The position numbers and the translations under genes are program-made. 64,000 nt of DNA from Streptomyces fulvoviolaceus (GTDB lineage: Bacteria; Actinomycetota; Actinomycetes; Streptomycetales; Streptomycetaceae). The DNA lies in NCBI RefSeq assembly GCF_000718165.1, contig NZ_JOEY01000013.1, positions 1-64,000 on the forward strand. Direction: 5' to 3'. The notes beneath the pieces are model-generated. The model was not told the DNA's origin. It saw nothing but the letters and a program-made list of their open reading frames with translations, and made no database searches. Positions 8,058-18,044 of the stretch are shown one piece after another; position 1 is the stretch's first letter, and each line of letters starts with the position of its first letter.

Positions 8058-10483
8058 TGTTCCTCCCCAACGGCCTCGCCCGGGCCGCCGTCCGTTTCCG
8101 TCCCGCCTCCTTCGTGGGCACGTTCGTCGCGCTCGCGATGGCCGCGCTCATCGTCGCGGCCTGCGGCATCCTCCTGGAGACGGGCCTACGGGCCACCGTC
8201 CCGCCCGACCGCTACGCCGCTGCCCCCGTCGTGGTCGCCGCCGACCAGAAGGCCCACTACGGCCACGGAGACGGCGCGGACAGCGAACCGGTCCCCGACC
8301 GCGCCCGCCTCGACGCCTCCCTGGTCACGAAGGCGGCCTCGGCCCCCGGCGCCCGCACCGCCGTCGCCGACATCACCTTCCCGGCGAAGGGCCCCCGCGG
8401 CCCCCTCACCGCCCACAACTGGTCTTCCACGGCCTTCACCGGCGACCCCCTCACCACCGGCCGCGCCCCCGGCCCCGGCGAAGTGGCCCTCGCCCAAGGC
8501 GCCGTCGGCGACCAGGTCACCCTGACCACTCCCGACGGCACGCGCGCGTACCGCGTCTCCGGCACCACCTCGGCACCGGACACCGTCTGGTTCACCGACC
8601 CCGAAGCCCTACGGCTCTCCGGTCATCCCGGCCGCATCGACGCCGTGGCCGTACTCCCCGAGCCCGGAGTCGCGACCGACACTCTCGCCGCCCAGGTCAC
8701 CCACGTGGTCGGCAGGCAGGCCGAGGTCCACACCGGCGACGCCCGAGGAGCCGTGGAAGATCCCACCCTCGACGAGGCCAAGGAGGTCCTGACCGGCATC
8801 GGCGGGTCCTTCGGCGGTATCGCGGCCATGGTCGCCGTCTTCACCGCGGCCGGCACCGTCGCCCTCGCCGTCGGCCAACGCGCCCGCGAGTTCGCCCTGT
8901 TGCGTGCCGTCGGCGCCACCCCGCGGCAGATCCGCCGCACGATCGCCACCGAGACGCTCCTGATCGCCCCGCTCGCGGGCGCGATGGGCTGCCTGCCCGG
9001 CATCGCCCTGGCCGGCTGGTGGTTCGGGCAGCTGAGGGACAAGGGGGCGGTCCCGGAGAGCGTCGACCTGTCCGTCTCCTGGATCCCCCTCGTCTCCGCG
9101 GCCGGAGCCGTCCTGGTCACCGCCCTGCTCGCCGGCTACATGGCCGCCCACCGCAGCTCGCGCATCAAGCCGGGGCAGGCGCTCAGCGAGGCCTCCGTGG
9201 AGCGGCTGCGCTTCGGCTGGATCCGGACCCCGCTCGGCATCGCCGCCGCGGCCGGCGGCTTCGTCTGCGCGGCCCTGGCCGCCTCCCAGACCGGCGAGGA
9301 CGCGGCCAACATCGCGCTCGGCGTCGTCATGCTGTTCATGCTGGCCGTGGCCCTGCTCGGCCCGCTGGTCGCCCGCCTGTGCGCCGCACTCTTCGGACTG
9401 CCGCTGCGGGGCGCCGGCGCCCCGGCCCTGCTCGCCGCCGCCAACTCCCGTACGAACGCCCGCCGTCTGGCCTCCGCGATCACCCCGATCGTCCTCGCCA
9501 TGGCCTTCTCGTCCGTCCTGGTCTTCATGCACACCAGCGAGGACCGCGTCACCGAGAAGCAGCAGCACGCGGGCATCCTCGCCGACCACATCGTCACCGC
9601 CGACCCGGGCCTGGCCCCGGACGCCGTACGACGAGCCGAGCGCACCCCCGAAGTCACCGCCGCCGTCGGCCTGTTGAAGGCCGGGATCCTCGTGCCCGCC
9701 TCGGGCGGCGGGCTGCAGTCGGCCTCCGCGCAGGGCGTCACGGGTTCCGCCCGCGACCTGGCCGCCGTACAGGACCTGGACGTCGAGCAGGGCCGGCTGT
9801 CCCTGAAGCCGGGTGAGATCGCCGTGGACGCCTCCCTCGCCGACAACGCGCACCGGAAGCTCGGCGACCGCCTCCCGCTGCGCCTGCCCGACGGCACCAG
9901 GGCGGAACCGCGGATCGTGGCGACGTACGGTCGCGGCCTGGGCCTGTCCCAGGTGACGATGGCCCGCGCCGACCTCGCGCCCCACGTCACCTCGGCCTTC
10001 GACACGGAGGTGTGGACGAAGGGCGGGACGAAGACCTCCTTGGCACCCCTCGGCACCGTTCTCGACCGCGCCGACCACACCGCGGCCCAGTCCGTCGACC
10101 GCGAGCTCAACGCCTGGGCGAACACCGTGATGGCCGCCGTCCTCGGCGGGTTCGCGGCCGTCGCCGCCGTCAACACGCTGGTCATGACCGTTCTCGGCCG
10201 CCGCCGCGAGCTCGGCACGCTCCGCCTCATCGGCTCCACCCGCCGCCAGGTGCTGCGCATGGTCCGCTGGGAGGCACTCCTGGTCGCCCTCGCGGGCATC
10301 GTCCTCGGTACGGCGATCGCCCTGGCCACGCTCGTCCCGATGACGAAGGGGCTGACGGGGGAGGGGCCCTACATTCCGCCGCTGGTCTACTGCGCCTTCG
10401 CCGGCGCGATCGTCGTGCTCGGCCTGACGGCGGTCACCCTTCCGGCACGGGCGGCGCTCAAGGGCGACACACTGGACGAGTGA
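8057..10483 (+). CDS. FtsX-family ABC transporter permease
   Basis: 808-residue membrane partner of the upstream ATPase. Architecture: N-terminal helix (about residues 17-38), an extracytoplasmic domain, an FtsX block of three helices, a central pair, a second extracytoplasmic domain, and a second FtsX block near the C terminus. This is the duplicated FtsX layout common in actinobacteria. The ATG at 8057 (MFLPNGLARAAVRF) is chosen from the one-base overlap with the ATPase stop. The substrate is unknown; mechanotransmission-type antimicrobial-peptide or lipoprotein exporters are the nearest known group. Confidence 0.93.
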   Translation: MFLPNGLARAAVRFRPASFVGTFVALAMAALIVAACGILLETGLRATVPPDRYAAAPVVVAADQKAHYGHGDGADSEPVPDRARLDASLVTKAASAPGARTAVADITFPAKGPRGPLTAHNWSSTAFTGDPLTTGRAPGPGEVALAQGAVGDQVTLTTPDGTRAYRVSGTTSAPDTVWFTDPEALRLSGHPGRIDAVAVLPEPGVATDTLAAQVTHVVGRQAEVHTGDARGAVEDPTLDEAKEVLTGIGGSFGGIAAMVAVFTAAGTVALAVGQRAREFALLRAVGATPRQIRRTIATETLLIAPLAGAMGCLPGIALAGWWFGQLRDKGAVPESVDLSVSWIPLVSAAGAVLVTALLAGYMAAHRSSRIKPGQALSEASVERLRFGWIRTPLGIAAAAGGFVCAALAASQTGEDAANIALGVVMLFMLAVALLGPLVARLCAALFGLPLRGAGAPALLAAANSRTNARRLASAITPIVLAMAFSSVLVFMHTSEDRVTEKQQHAGILADHIVTADPGLAPDAVRRAERTPEVTAAVGLLKAGILVPASGGGLQSASAQGVTGSARDLAAVQDLDVEQGRLSLKPGEIAVDASLADNAHRKLGDRLPLRLPDGTRAEPRIVATYGRGLGLSQVTMARADLAPHVTSAFDTEVWTKGGTKTSLAPLGTVLDRADHTAAQSVDRELNAWANTVMAAVLGGFAAVAAVNTLVMTVLGRRRELGTLRLIGSTRRQVLRMVRWEALLVALAGIVLGTAIALATLVPMTKGLTGEGPYIPPLVYCAFAGAIVVLGLTAVTLPARAALKGDTLDE

Positions 10484-10944
10484 CGCACACCTCTCAGCTG
10501 ACCCTGGCCGAAGTAGAGGCCACCGCCCGAGCCGCCCACGCCGGCCAGACCGACAAGGCGGGACGGCCGTACGCCGAACACCTCCAGACGGTCGCGGAGG
10601 GCGTACGCGCGCGTGGCGGCGACGACGAACAGATCGCGGCGGCCTGGCTGCACGACGCCGTCGAGGACGACGCCCTCTCCGAGCGGTGGCTGGAGGAGGC
10701 CGCGCTGAGCCGCCGTACGAAGGACATCGTGCGCGCGGTCACCAAGCGGGCCGACGAGCCACCCAAGGCGTACGCCGGGCGCATCCTCGCCACCCCGGGC
10801 GCGCTGCTGGTGAAGGAGGCGGACCTGGCGCACAACGCCGACCCGGCGCGCCTCGCGGTCCTCGACGAGTTCACCCGCAGACGACTGACCGAGAAGTACG
10901 CACGGATGCGCGCGCTTCTCGGTCTCGTGGCCGATGAGGTCTGA
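10480..10944 (+). CDS. HD-domain phosphohydrolase (SpoT/MESH1-like)
   Basis: 154-residue cytoplasmic protein with a metal-dependent HD fold: A-R-A-A-H-A-G-Q near the N terminus, AAWLHDAVED as the HD motif (about residues 55-64) and a later LVKEADLAHN helix. This is the compact (p)ppGpp-hydrolase-like group, but the substrate is not proven. GTG at 10480 overlaps the permease stop (GTGA), so it is translationally coupled to the ABC genes. Why a nucleotide hydrolase is coupled to an exporter is unclear. Confidence 0.85.
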   Translation: MTHTSQLTLAEVEATARAAHAGQTDKAGRPYAEHLQTVAEGVRARGGDDEQIAAAWLHDAVEDDALSERWLEEAALSRRTKDIVRAVTKRADEPPKAYAGRILATPGALLVKEADLAHNADPARLAVLDEFTRRRLTEKYARMRALLGLVADEV

Positions 10945-10976
10945 GCGGTAGAGGCGAATCCGGTGCGGTACAGCGC

Positions 10977-11052
10977 CCCGTAGGGGCGCGGGGCTGTGTC
11001 AACATGCGGCTCCGCCGCGCGGGCGCGACCAGCCCCCACCGGCCCGCAGGTC
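10977..11052. repeat. Dispersed intergenic repeat (GGGGCGCGGGGCTGT family)
   Basis: Contains GGGGCGCGGGGCTGTGTC, then GCGGCTCCGCCGCG, then a GCGCGACCAGCCCCC tail. The same modules recur at 14849-14927 and, partly, at 21861-21912 and (inverted) 4357-4465. It lies between convergent genes. Confidence 0.8.
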
Positions 11053-11077
11053 AGTCACCGCGCACCCAGCGGAGCGC

Positions 11078-12172
11078 CTACGCGTTGACCTTCTCGCGCT
11101 GCTGGCTCGGCACCTTCGCGCCCTGCTCGCGCCCGCGGGCCACCTCCACGGCATCCGGCTTGAAGGCCCAGTTCATGTCCGGCTCCATCGCGAACCGGAA
11201 GGCGCGTCGCACCGGCGCGGTGCACAGCAGGGTGACGGCGACGGCCGCGAGGACGCTCACGAAGATCTCGCCGGTCGGCCGGTGCAGCCAGGCGTGGTCG
11301 AACCAGCCCGCGAAGCCGGCGCCCTTGATCAGGAAGCCGTGCAGCAGATAGCCGTACAGCGTGCCCGCGCCGAGGGTCGTGAACCACATCTGCCGGCCCG
11401 GCACCCAGGCGAAGAAGCAGGCGGTCAGCAGCAGCGAGCAGCCGAACATCGCCAGCACCATGACCGGCCCGGACCACCAGGGCGCGCCCAACTCCTGCGC
11501 GGCGTCCCGGTGGTAGAACCACTCCGTGTTCATGCGCGGCACCGCCCACCAGCCGACGGCCAGCGCGGCCGCGAACACCGGCACCGCCGCGATCCGCATC
11601 GAGCGCCGGCGCACCAGCCGGAAGTGCTCGGGCTTCATGCACAGGCCGAGCACGAAGTACGGCAGGAACTGGAGCACCCGCTGCAGGTCCAGGTCGTCGC
11701 CGATGTTCGGCGTCACGGACGCGAGCATGGCGATGCCGAGCGCGAGCGGCAGCGGCCACCGCACCAGCTTCCAGATCGGCGTGGTCAGCCGCCAGATGAA
11801 CAGCGCGACGAGGAACCAGGTCAGGAACCACGGGTCCAGGAGGCTGATGTCCTGGCTCGGGGAGTGGTCGGCGAACCGCTTGAAGAGCGAGTACGCCGTC
11901 TCGAAGAGGACGTACGGCACGACGACGCCGGTGATCAGCCGCTTCAGGCGGTCGGCGCGCATGTCGAAGCTGCGCGAGAAGAAGCCGGAGATGATGATGA
12001 ACGCCGGCATGTGGAACGAGTACACGACCGTGTACACGCCCTCCAGGACGCGGCTGTCGCCCTTGATGGGCTCCCAGGCGTGGGCGACCGCGACCAGGAC
12101 GATGGCCAGGTACTTGGCGTTGTCGAAGAAGGCGTCGCGCGGCTTGTGGAACATCTGAGGCACCCTAGCCAT
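11078..12172 (-). CDS. Membrane acyltransferase, acyltransferase-3 family
   Basis: Integral membrane protein with about ten helices of the OafA/NodL type, which move acyl groups onto extracytoplasmic sugars or lipids. The helix-1 active-site region D-N-A-K-Y-L-A-I-V-L-V-A-V-A-H and the S-F-H-M-P-A-F...G-F motif in helix 2 are clear. The C-terminal 30 residues are charged. Start set at ATG 12172 (MARVPQMF); a longer frame to 12205 is possible and neither has a clear RBS. The acceptor is unknown. Confidence 0.85.
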   Translation of the reverse strand: MARVPQMFHKPRDAFFDNAKYLAIVLVAVAHAWEPIKGDSRVLEGVYTVVYSFHMPAFIIISGFFSRSFDMRADRLKRLITGVVVPYVLFETAYSLFKRFADHSPSQDISLLDPWFLTWFLVALFIWRLTTPIWKLVRWPLPLALGIAMLASVTPNIGDDLDLQRVLQFLPYFVLGLCMKPEHFRLVRRRSMRIAAVPVFAAALAVGWWAVPRMNTEWFYHRDAAQELGAPWWSGPVMVLAMFGCSLLLTACFFAWVPGRQMWFTTLGAGTLYGYLLHGFLIKGAGFAGWFDHAWLHRPTGEIFVSVLAAVAVTLLCTAPVRRAFRFAMEPDMNWAFKPDAVEVARGREQGAKVPSQQREKVNA

Positions 12173-12610
12173 GGCTGTGCGTATTCGTAAAACCGCCCAG
12201 GTCATTCCTGGTTAACCGCTTCGAATACCCCTGTTCGCCCACAGGTTGATGTCGCGCTCGATGTCGCAGTCGTCACGTATATGCGTCCTTCTTGTCGCGA
12301 TTCATCCCGACTAAATGGTGCATAACGCCAGTCATTGGTGTGTCTGTGACTGTAATTCGAATTAGCTGCGAACGAGTTGTGTGGACACCGAAACGATCCG
12401 GCCGAATTACCTGTGTGGGTGTCCCGTCGAATTGCTGTGCGGGAGCCGGCCCCGGTCGACGCGCCCGCACGCGCGCGTACCGACATGGTCAAACGTTGGG
12501 TCACCGGCCGCATATGCGGGGTGCGTTGGTGGCACGATGGTTCTGGCGGGGGTGCGCGGGGTTGCATCCCCGGGCCGGGAGAGCGGACCGACCGTAGGGT
12601 GTGATCAGTT
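12173..12610. other. Intergenic region between divergent genes
   Basis: About 440 bp with noticeably more A/T than its surroundings around 12240-12420. It must hold the promoters of the acyltransferase and of the small membrane protein. No convincing gene, known RNA or operator was seen. Confidence 0.5.
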
Positions 12611-12805
12611 GTGGCCATTTCGCTGTCAGTGGTGCTGATGTTGGGGATCATCCTGGTGGTGTTGATGCGGGGAGGCTCCATCAAGGCCGGCCCCGCCGTG
12701 GTCGCCGTGCTCTTCGGCTTCTTCCTCGCCTCGACCGGCATGGCCGACGACATCCAACGATTCCTGGACTCGATAGCGGACACCATCAACTCGATCCAGT
12801 TCTAG
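12611..12805 (+). CDS. Small single-pass membrane protein, conserved-type hypothetical
   Basis: 64 residues from GTG 12611. An N-terminal hydrophobic helix (about residues 4-19) is followed by G-G-S-I-K-A-G, a second hydrophobic stretch (about 28-42) and an amphipathic C-terminal tail (D-D-I-Q-R-F-L-D-S-I). No family function is known to me. A perfect 16-bp terminator follows it, so it is a single-gene unit. Its small size, good coding pattern and own terminator support a real gene. Confidence 0.75.
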   Translation: MAISLSVVLMLGIILVVLMRGGSIKAGPAVVAVLFGFFLASTGMADDIQRFLDSIADTINSIQF

Positions 12806-12823
12806 CGCCCGAGTGCACAAAGA

Positions 12824-12859
12824 CCTCCGGCCCGGTCCTCGGGAGGACCGGGCCGGAGG
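12824..12859. terminator. Perfect 16-bp hairpin terminator
   Basis: Stem 12824-12839 pairs with 12844-12859, loop CGGG. It lies between the small membrane gene (+) and the tRNA-Gly gene (-) and serves both directions. Confidence 0.9.
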
Positions 12860-12864
12860 CCTGG

Positions 12865-12938
12865 TGGAGCGGGCGACGGGAATCGAACCCGCGTAGCTAG
12901 TTTGGAAGACTAGTGCTCTACCATTGAGCTACGCCCGC
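12865..12938 (-). tRNA. tRNA-Gly (TCC), CCA encoded
   Basis: The reverse strand folds as a cloverleaf: acceptor GCGGGCG/CGCCCGC, D arm with TAGCTCAATGGTAGAGC, anticodon loop CTTCCAA (anticodon TCC, reads GGA/GGG), T loop GGTTCGATTCC. The 3' CCA is encoded at 12865-12867. No recombinase-type duplication adjoins it. Confidence 0.97.
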
Positions 12939-13103
12939 ACAGCGCGCGCCGCAGGTCAGGTGACCGCGGCACAGAAGGCATCGTAGCGGGTCACCCCCCT
13001 TCACCGCACACCGCCTTCCGGGCCCGCACCGGCACTTGGGCGGGGCTCGCGAAATGCGGCAGCCCTGCTGCCTGGGGGCATGTACCCTACGTGTCGCACC
13101 AGA

Positions 13104-13180
13104 CGGGGTGTGGCGCAGCTTGGTAGCGCGTCCGCTTTGGGAGCGGAAGGCCGTGGGTTCAAATCCCGCCACCCCGACCA
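13104..13180 (+). tRNA. tRNA-Pro (TGG), CCA encoded
   Basis: 77-nt cloverleaf with acceptor CGGGGTG/CACCCCG, anticodon loop TTTGGGA (anticodon TGG, reads CCA/CCG) and T loop GGTTCAAATCC. CCA is encoded at 13178-13180. It lies upstream of the trigger-factor gene. Confidence 0.97.
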
Positions 13181-13375
13181 CCTGCGCGATCACCTCGCGC
13201 GACCGTACTCAGTGATCGCCTTTGGGGCGTGTCGCCGCTGCCGTTACTATGCAAGCTGCACGCCCGTGTGCCTCATCCACTGGATCTCCACTGGAAGTCC
13301 TCCGGGCGGCGAATCCGCCGGAGCCGCTCTGGCTCCGGCAGAAACCAAGAAGTCAGCCCCCAAGGAGACCGAACC

Positions 13376-14764
13376 GTGAAGAGCGCCGTGGAGACCCTGA
13401 ACCCGACCCGGGTTCGGCTCAGCATCGAGGTGCCCTTCGAGGAGCTCAAGGACAGCCTCGACGCGGCGTACAAGAAGATCAACCAGCAGGTCACGGTGAA
13501 GGGCTTCCGGAAGGGCAAGATCCCGGCGCGCGTCATCGACCAGCGGTTCGGCCGCGGTGCGGTTCTGGAGGAGGCGGTCAACGACGCGCTTCCGAAGTTC
13601 TACACCGAGGCGGTCAACGAGGCCGAGATCGACGTCCTCGGCCAGCCCGAGGTCGACATCACGGAGCTGAAGGACGGCGAGACGCTGAACTTCACCGCCG
13701 AGGTCGACGTCCGCCCGGCCATCGAGATCCCGGACTACTCCGGCATCGAGGTCGAGGTCGACGCGGTCGAGGTCACCGAAGAGGACATCGACAAGTCGGT
13801 CGAGCAGCTCCGCGAGCGCTTCGCCTCGACCTCCCCGGTCGAGCGCGCCGCCGTGGACGGCGACGTCATCACCATCGACCTGGAGGCCAAGGTCGAGGGC
13901 GAGGTCCTCGAGGACGGCGTCGCCAGCGGCGTCTCCTACACCATCGGCTCCGGCGAGCTGCTGGACGGCATCGACGACGCCGTGAAGGGCCTGGAGGCCG
14001 GTGGCGAGGCCACCTTCACCTCCGAGCTCAAGGGCGGCTCGGCGGCCGGCAAGGAGGCCGAGGTCACCGTCAAGGTCACCCAGGTCGCCGCCCGCGAACT
14101 GCCCGAGCTGGACGACGAGTTCGCGCAGCTCGCCTCCGAGTTCGACACCCTCGACGAGCTCAAGGCCGACAGCCGCAAGCGCCTCGAGAACATGAAGCAG
14201 TACGACCAGGCCACGCAGGCCCAGGAGCGCGTCCTGGAGAAGCTGCTCGAGCTGGTCGAGGTCCCGGTCCCCGAGAAGCTGCTCGAGGACGAGATCAACA
14301 CCCGTAAGCACAACCTCGAGCACCACCAGCTCGGCCAGATGGGCATCGACCTCGGGAAGTACCTGGAGATCCAGGGCAAGACCGAGGAAGAGTTCGTCGC
14401 CGAGACCAAGGACGCCGCGGTCAAGGGCATCAAGACGCAGTTCGTCCTGGACGAGCTCGTCAAGCGCGAGAAGCTGAACGTCAACCAGGAGGAGCTCACC
14501 GAGCACCTCATGCGGCGTGCGGCCTCCTCCGGCATGTCCCCCGACCAGTTCGCCCAGGCGGTCGTCGAGGGCGGCCAGGTTCCGCTCCTCGTCGGCGAGG
14601 TCGCCCGCGGCAAGGCCCTGGCCGTCGTGGTCGAGGCCGCCACGGTCAAGGACACCAACGGCGAGGTCATCGACCTGGACGACGACGAGGACGAGACGGC
14701 CGAGACCGTCGAGGCCACCTCCGAGGACGCCCCGGCCGAGGCCGAGGAGAAGACCGAGGGCTGA
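13376..14764 (+). CDS. tig: Trigger factor (ribosome-associated chaperone / peptidyl-prolyl isomerase)
   Basis: 462-residue chaperone that binds the ribosome exit tunnel and shields nascent chains. The ribosome-docking signature GFRKGKIP lies in the N-terminal domain (about residues 42-49). An FKBP-type domain occupies about 155-240, and a long helical C-terminal arm region ends in a very acidic tail (D-D-D-E-D-E-T). Start GTG 13376 is preceded by AAGGAG; a longer open frame from 13229 runs into leader DNA and lacks an RBS. It heads the quality-control cluster before clpP1-clpP2-clpX and has its own terminator. Confidence 0.97.
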   Translation: MKSAVETLNPTRVRLSIEVPFEELKDSLDAAYKKINQQVTVKGFRKGKIPARVIDQRFGRGAVLEEAVNDALPKFYTEAVNEAEIDVLGQPEVDITELKDGETLNFTAEVDVRPAIEIPDYSGIEVEVDAVEVTEEDIDKSVEQLRERFASTSPVERAAVDGDVITIDLEAKVEGEVLEDGVASGVSYTIGSGELLDGIDDAVKGLEAGGEATFTSELKGGSAAGKEAEVTVKVTQVAARELPELDDEFAQLASEFDTLDELKADSRKRLENMKQYDQATQAQERVLEKLLELVEVPVPEKLLEDEINTRKHNLEHHQLGQMGIDLGKYLEIQGKTEEEFVAETKDAAVKGIKTQFVLDELVKREKLNVNQEELTEHLMRRAASSGMSPDQFAQAVVEGGQVPLLVGEVARGKALAVVVEAATVKDTNGEVIDLDDDEDETAETVEATSEDAPAEAEEKTEG

Positions 14765-14790
14765 GCCCACGGCGCCTTGTAGGACGTAGG

Positions 14791-14824
14791 ACGGGCCCCT
14801 GGGAACACTCTCCCGGGGGCTCGT
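14791..14824 (+). terminator. Hairpin terminator of tig
   Basis: A 14-bp stem (14791-14804 with 14811-14824, two G-T pairs) with loop ACACTC, starting 26 bases after the tig stop. Confidence 0.8.
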
Positions 14825-14848
14825 CCCGTCGCAGGCCAGGGGCAGCCG

Positions 14849-14927
14849 ACCCCAGGGGCGCGGGGCTGTATCGGTTTGCGGCTCCGCCGCGGGGCGCGAG
14901 CAACCACACGCACCCCGCAGCCGCCCA
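14849..14927. repeat. Dispersed intergenic repeat (GGGGCGCGGGGCTGT family)
   Basis: GGGGCGCGGGGCTGTATCGG, then GCGGCTCCGCCGCGG, then a GCGCGAGCAACCACACGCAC-like tail: the same module order as the copy at 10977. Confidence 0.8.
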
Positions 14928-14980
14928 CGCACGGTCCCAGCCACGGCGAGTAGGCAGCGGCCCGACCGTCGGAGGCACTA

Positions 14981-14994
14981 CGCCCCCGGCGAAC
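14981..14994. promoter_or_regulatory. Candidate ClgR operator upstream of clpP1
   Basis: CGC-CCCCG-GCGAAC (14981-14994) is the reverse complement of GTTCGC-N5-GCG, the core recognised by the activator ClgR in Streptomyces and Corynebacterium. It lies 156-143 bp before the clpP1 GTG, a position compatible with activating the clpP1-clpP2 promoter. That ClgR controls clpP1P2 is established in S. lividans; this exact site is inferred. Confidence 0.6.
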
Positions 14995-15136
14995 ACCCCG
15001 CTTACCGGGATTCCCCGAGGGGACCAGCGCGTTAGGGTCCATGAGTACCAGGGCAGGGAAGTCCCGCAAACTGCCCAGCCCCCGGACGGGAAACGTGAGA
15101 CGGCCCGGCGCCGTCGTAAGACGAGCAGGTGGATAC

Positions 15137-15754
15137 GTGACGAATCTGATGCCTTCAGCCGCCGGCGAGCCTTCCATCGGTGGTGGCCTCGGCGACCAGG
15201 TCTACAACCGGCTGCTCAACGAGCGGATCATCTTCCTCGGCCAGCCGGTCGACGACGACATCGCGAACAAGATCACTGCACAGCTGCTGCTCCTTGCCGC
15301 CGACCCGGACAAGGACATTTACCTGTACATCAACAGCCCGGGCGGTTCGATCACGGCCGGCATGGCGATCTACGACACCATGCAGTACATCAAGAACGAC
15401 GTGGTGACGATCGCCATGGGCCTCGCCGCTTCCATGGGTCAGTTCCTGCTCAGCGCGGGTACCCCCGGCAAGCGCTTCGCCCTTCCGAACGCCGAGATCC
15501 TGATCCACCAGCCGTCCGCCGGCCTCGCCGGCTCGGCCTCGGACATCAAGATCCACGCCGAGCGGCTGCTGCACACCAAGAAGCGCATGGCGGAGCTGAC
15601 CTCCCAGCACACCGGTCAGTCGTTCGAGGAGATCACCCGCGCCTCCGACCGCGACCGCTGGTTCGACGCGGACGAGGCCAAGGAGTACGGCCTCATCGAC
15701 GAGGTCATCACGACGGCCGCCAACATGCCGGGCGGCGGCGGCACCGGGGCCTGA
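15137..15754 (+). CDS. clpP1: ATP-dependent Clp protease proteolytic subunit 1
   Basis: 205-residue serine peptidase subunit of the ClpP barrel. Catalytic Ser99 lies in G-L-A-A-S-M-G-Q and His124 in I-L-I-H-Q-P; the Asp is in the S-D-R-D-R-W segment. Start set at GTG 15137 ([14 protein letters not shown]). The frame is open back to an ATG at 15041, but that would add a basic, non-conserved extension. A candidate ClgR site lies upstream and clpP2 follows after 50 bp, consistent with the known clpP1P2 operon. Confidence 0.96.
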   Translation: MTNLMPSAAGEPSIGGGLGDQVYNRLLNERIIFLGQPVDDDIANKITAQLLLLAADPDKDIYLYINSPGGSITAGMAIYDTMQYIKNDVVTIAMGLAASMGQFLLSAGTPGKRFALPNAEILIHQPSAGLAGSASDIKIHAERLLHTKKRMAELTSQHTGQSFEEITRASDRDRWFDADEAKEYGLIDEVITTAANMPGGGGTGA

Positions 15755-15804
15755 GGCCCCCTGCAAGCCCCCAGCCGACCGCCTCAGCCTCTAGGAGACA
15801 GACA

Positions 15805-16485
15805 GTGAACGTCCACCCCGGCAGCGGCCTGTACGACCGCACGCGCGCCGAGTACACGGGTCCCTCCGCGGAGTCCCGCTACGTCATCCCGCGCTTCGTC
15901 GAGCGCACCTCGCAGGGTGTCCGCGAGTACGACCCGTACGCGAAGCTCTTCGAGGAGCGCGTGATCTTCCTCGGCGTCCAGATCGACGACGCCTCCGCCA
16001 ACGACGTCATGGCACAGCTGCTGTGCCTGGAGTCGATGGACCCCGATCGGGACATCTCGGTCTACATCAACAGCCCCGGCGGCTCCTTCACGGCGCTGAC
16101 TGCGATCTACGACACGATGCAGTTCGTGAAGCCCGACGTCCAGACGGTCTGCATGGGCCAGGCGGCCTCCGCCGCAGCCATCCTGCTGGCCGCCGGTACA
16201 CCGGGCAAGCGCATGGCGCTGCCGAACGCCCGCGTGCTGATCCACCAGCCGTACAGCGAGACCGGCCGCGGCCAGGTCTCGGACCTCGAGATCGCGGCCA
16301 ACGAGATCCTCCGGATGCGCGCGCAGCTGGAAGAGATGCTGGCCAAGCACTCGACCACGCCGATCGAGAAGATCCGCGAGGACATCGAGCGCGACAAGAT
16401 CCTCACGGCCGAGGAAGCCCTCTCGTACGGCCTGATCGACCAGATCATCTCCACCCGCAAGATGAACAACGAATCCGTCCGCTGA
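15805..16485 (+). CDS. clpP2: ATP-dependent Clp protease proteolytic subunit 2
   Basis: 226-residue second ClpP subunit. Actinobacterial ClpP1 and ClpP2 form a mixed tetradecamer driven by ClpX or ClpC1. The Ser is in M-G-Q-A-A-S-A-A-A and the His in V-L-I-H-Q-P. GTG start at 15805 follows TAGGAGACAGACA. It lies in an operon with clpP1, with clpX 184 bp downstream. Confidence 0.96.
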   Translation: MNVHPGSGLYDRTRAEYTGPSAESRYVIPRFVERTSQGVREYDPYAKLFEERVIFLGVQIDDASANDVMAQLLCLESMDPDRDISVYINSPGGSFTALTAIYDTMQFVKPDVQTVCMGQAASAAAILLAAGTPGKRMALPNARVLIHQPYSETGRGQVSDLEIAANEILRMRAQLEEMLAKHSTTPIEKIREDIERDKILTAEEALSYGLIDQIISTRKMNNESVR

Positions 16486-16669
16486 CGCGGAAGGCTGTAT
16501 CGTCTGCCGCTCCTTGGCACGGCTCGGGACTGCGCACGACAAAGTGCACGTCAAAGTGAACCGTGCCAAGGGGGGCCCGAACGGGGGGCCCGGCAAGGTA
16601 CCGTCGGACATAAGGCAGCACCAGGAGCCGCTGGACCTAGGCGTCTCCCAGGCGAAGGGGAAGCACACC

Positions 16670-17956
<1,287 letters not shown>

Positions 17957-17980
17957 CCGCCGCACACACCCGCACGACAA

Positions 17981-18016
17981 CGAAGGGGCCCCGGTCAACC
18001 GACCGGGGCCCCTTCG
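17981..18016. terminator. Bidirectional hairpin after clpX
   Basis: A perfect 16-bp stem (17981-17996 with 18001-18016) with loop AACC between convergent clpX and the Pro/Gln-rich membrane-protein gene. Confidence 0.9.
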
Positions 18017-18044
18017 CAGTTGAGCCGTGTCGAGTCGTACGGCG

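Noticed and set aside
12865..13180. tRNA-Gly / tRNA-Pro genes as an integration site
   Set aside because: Both tRNAs are complete and no duplicated 3' ends or recombinase genes are nearby.
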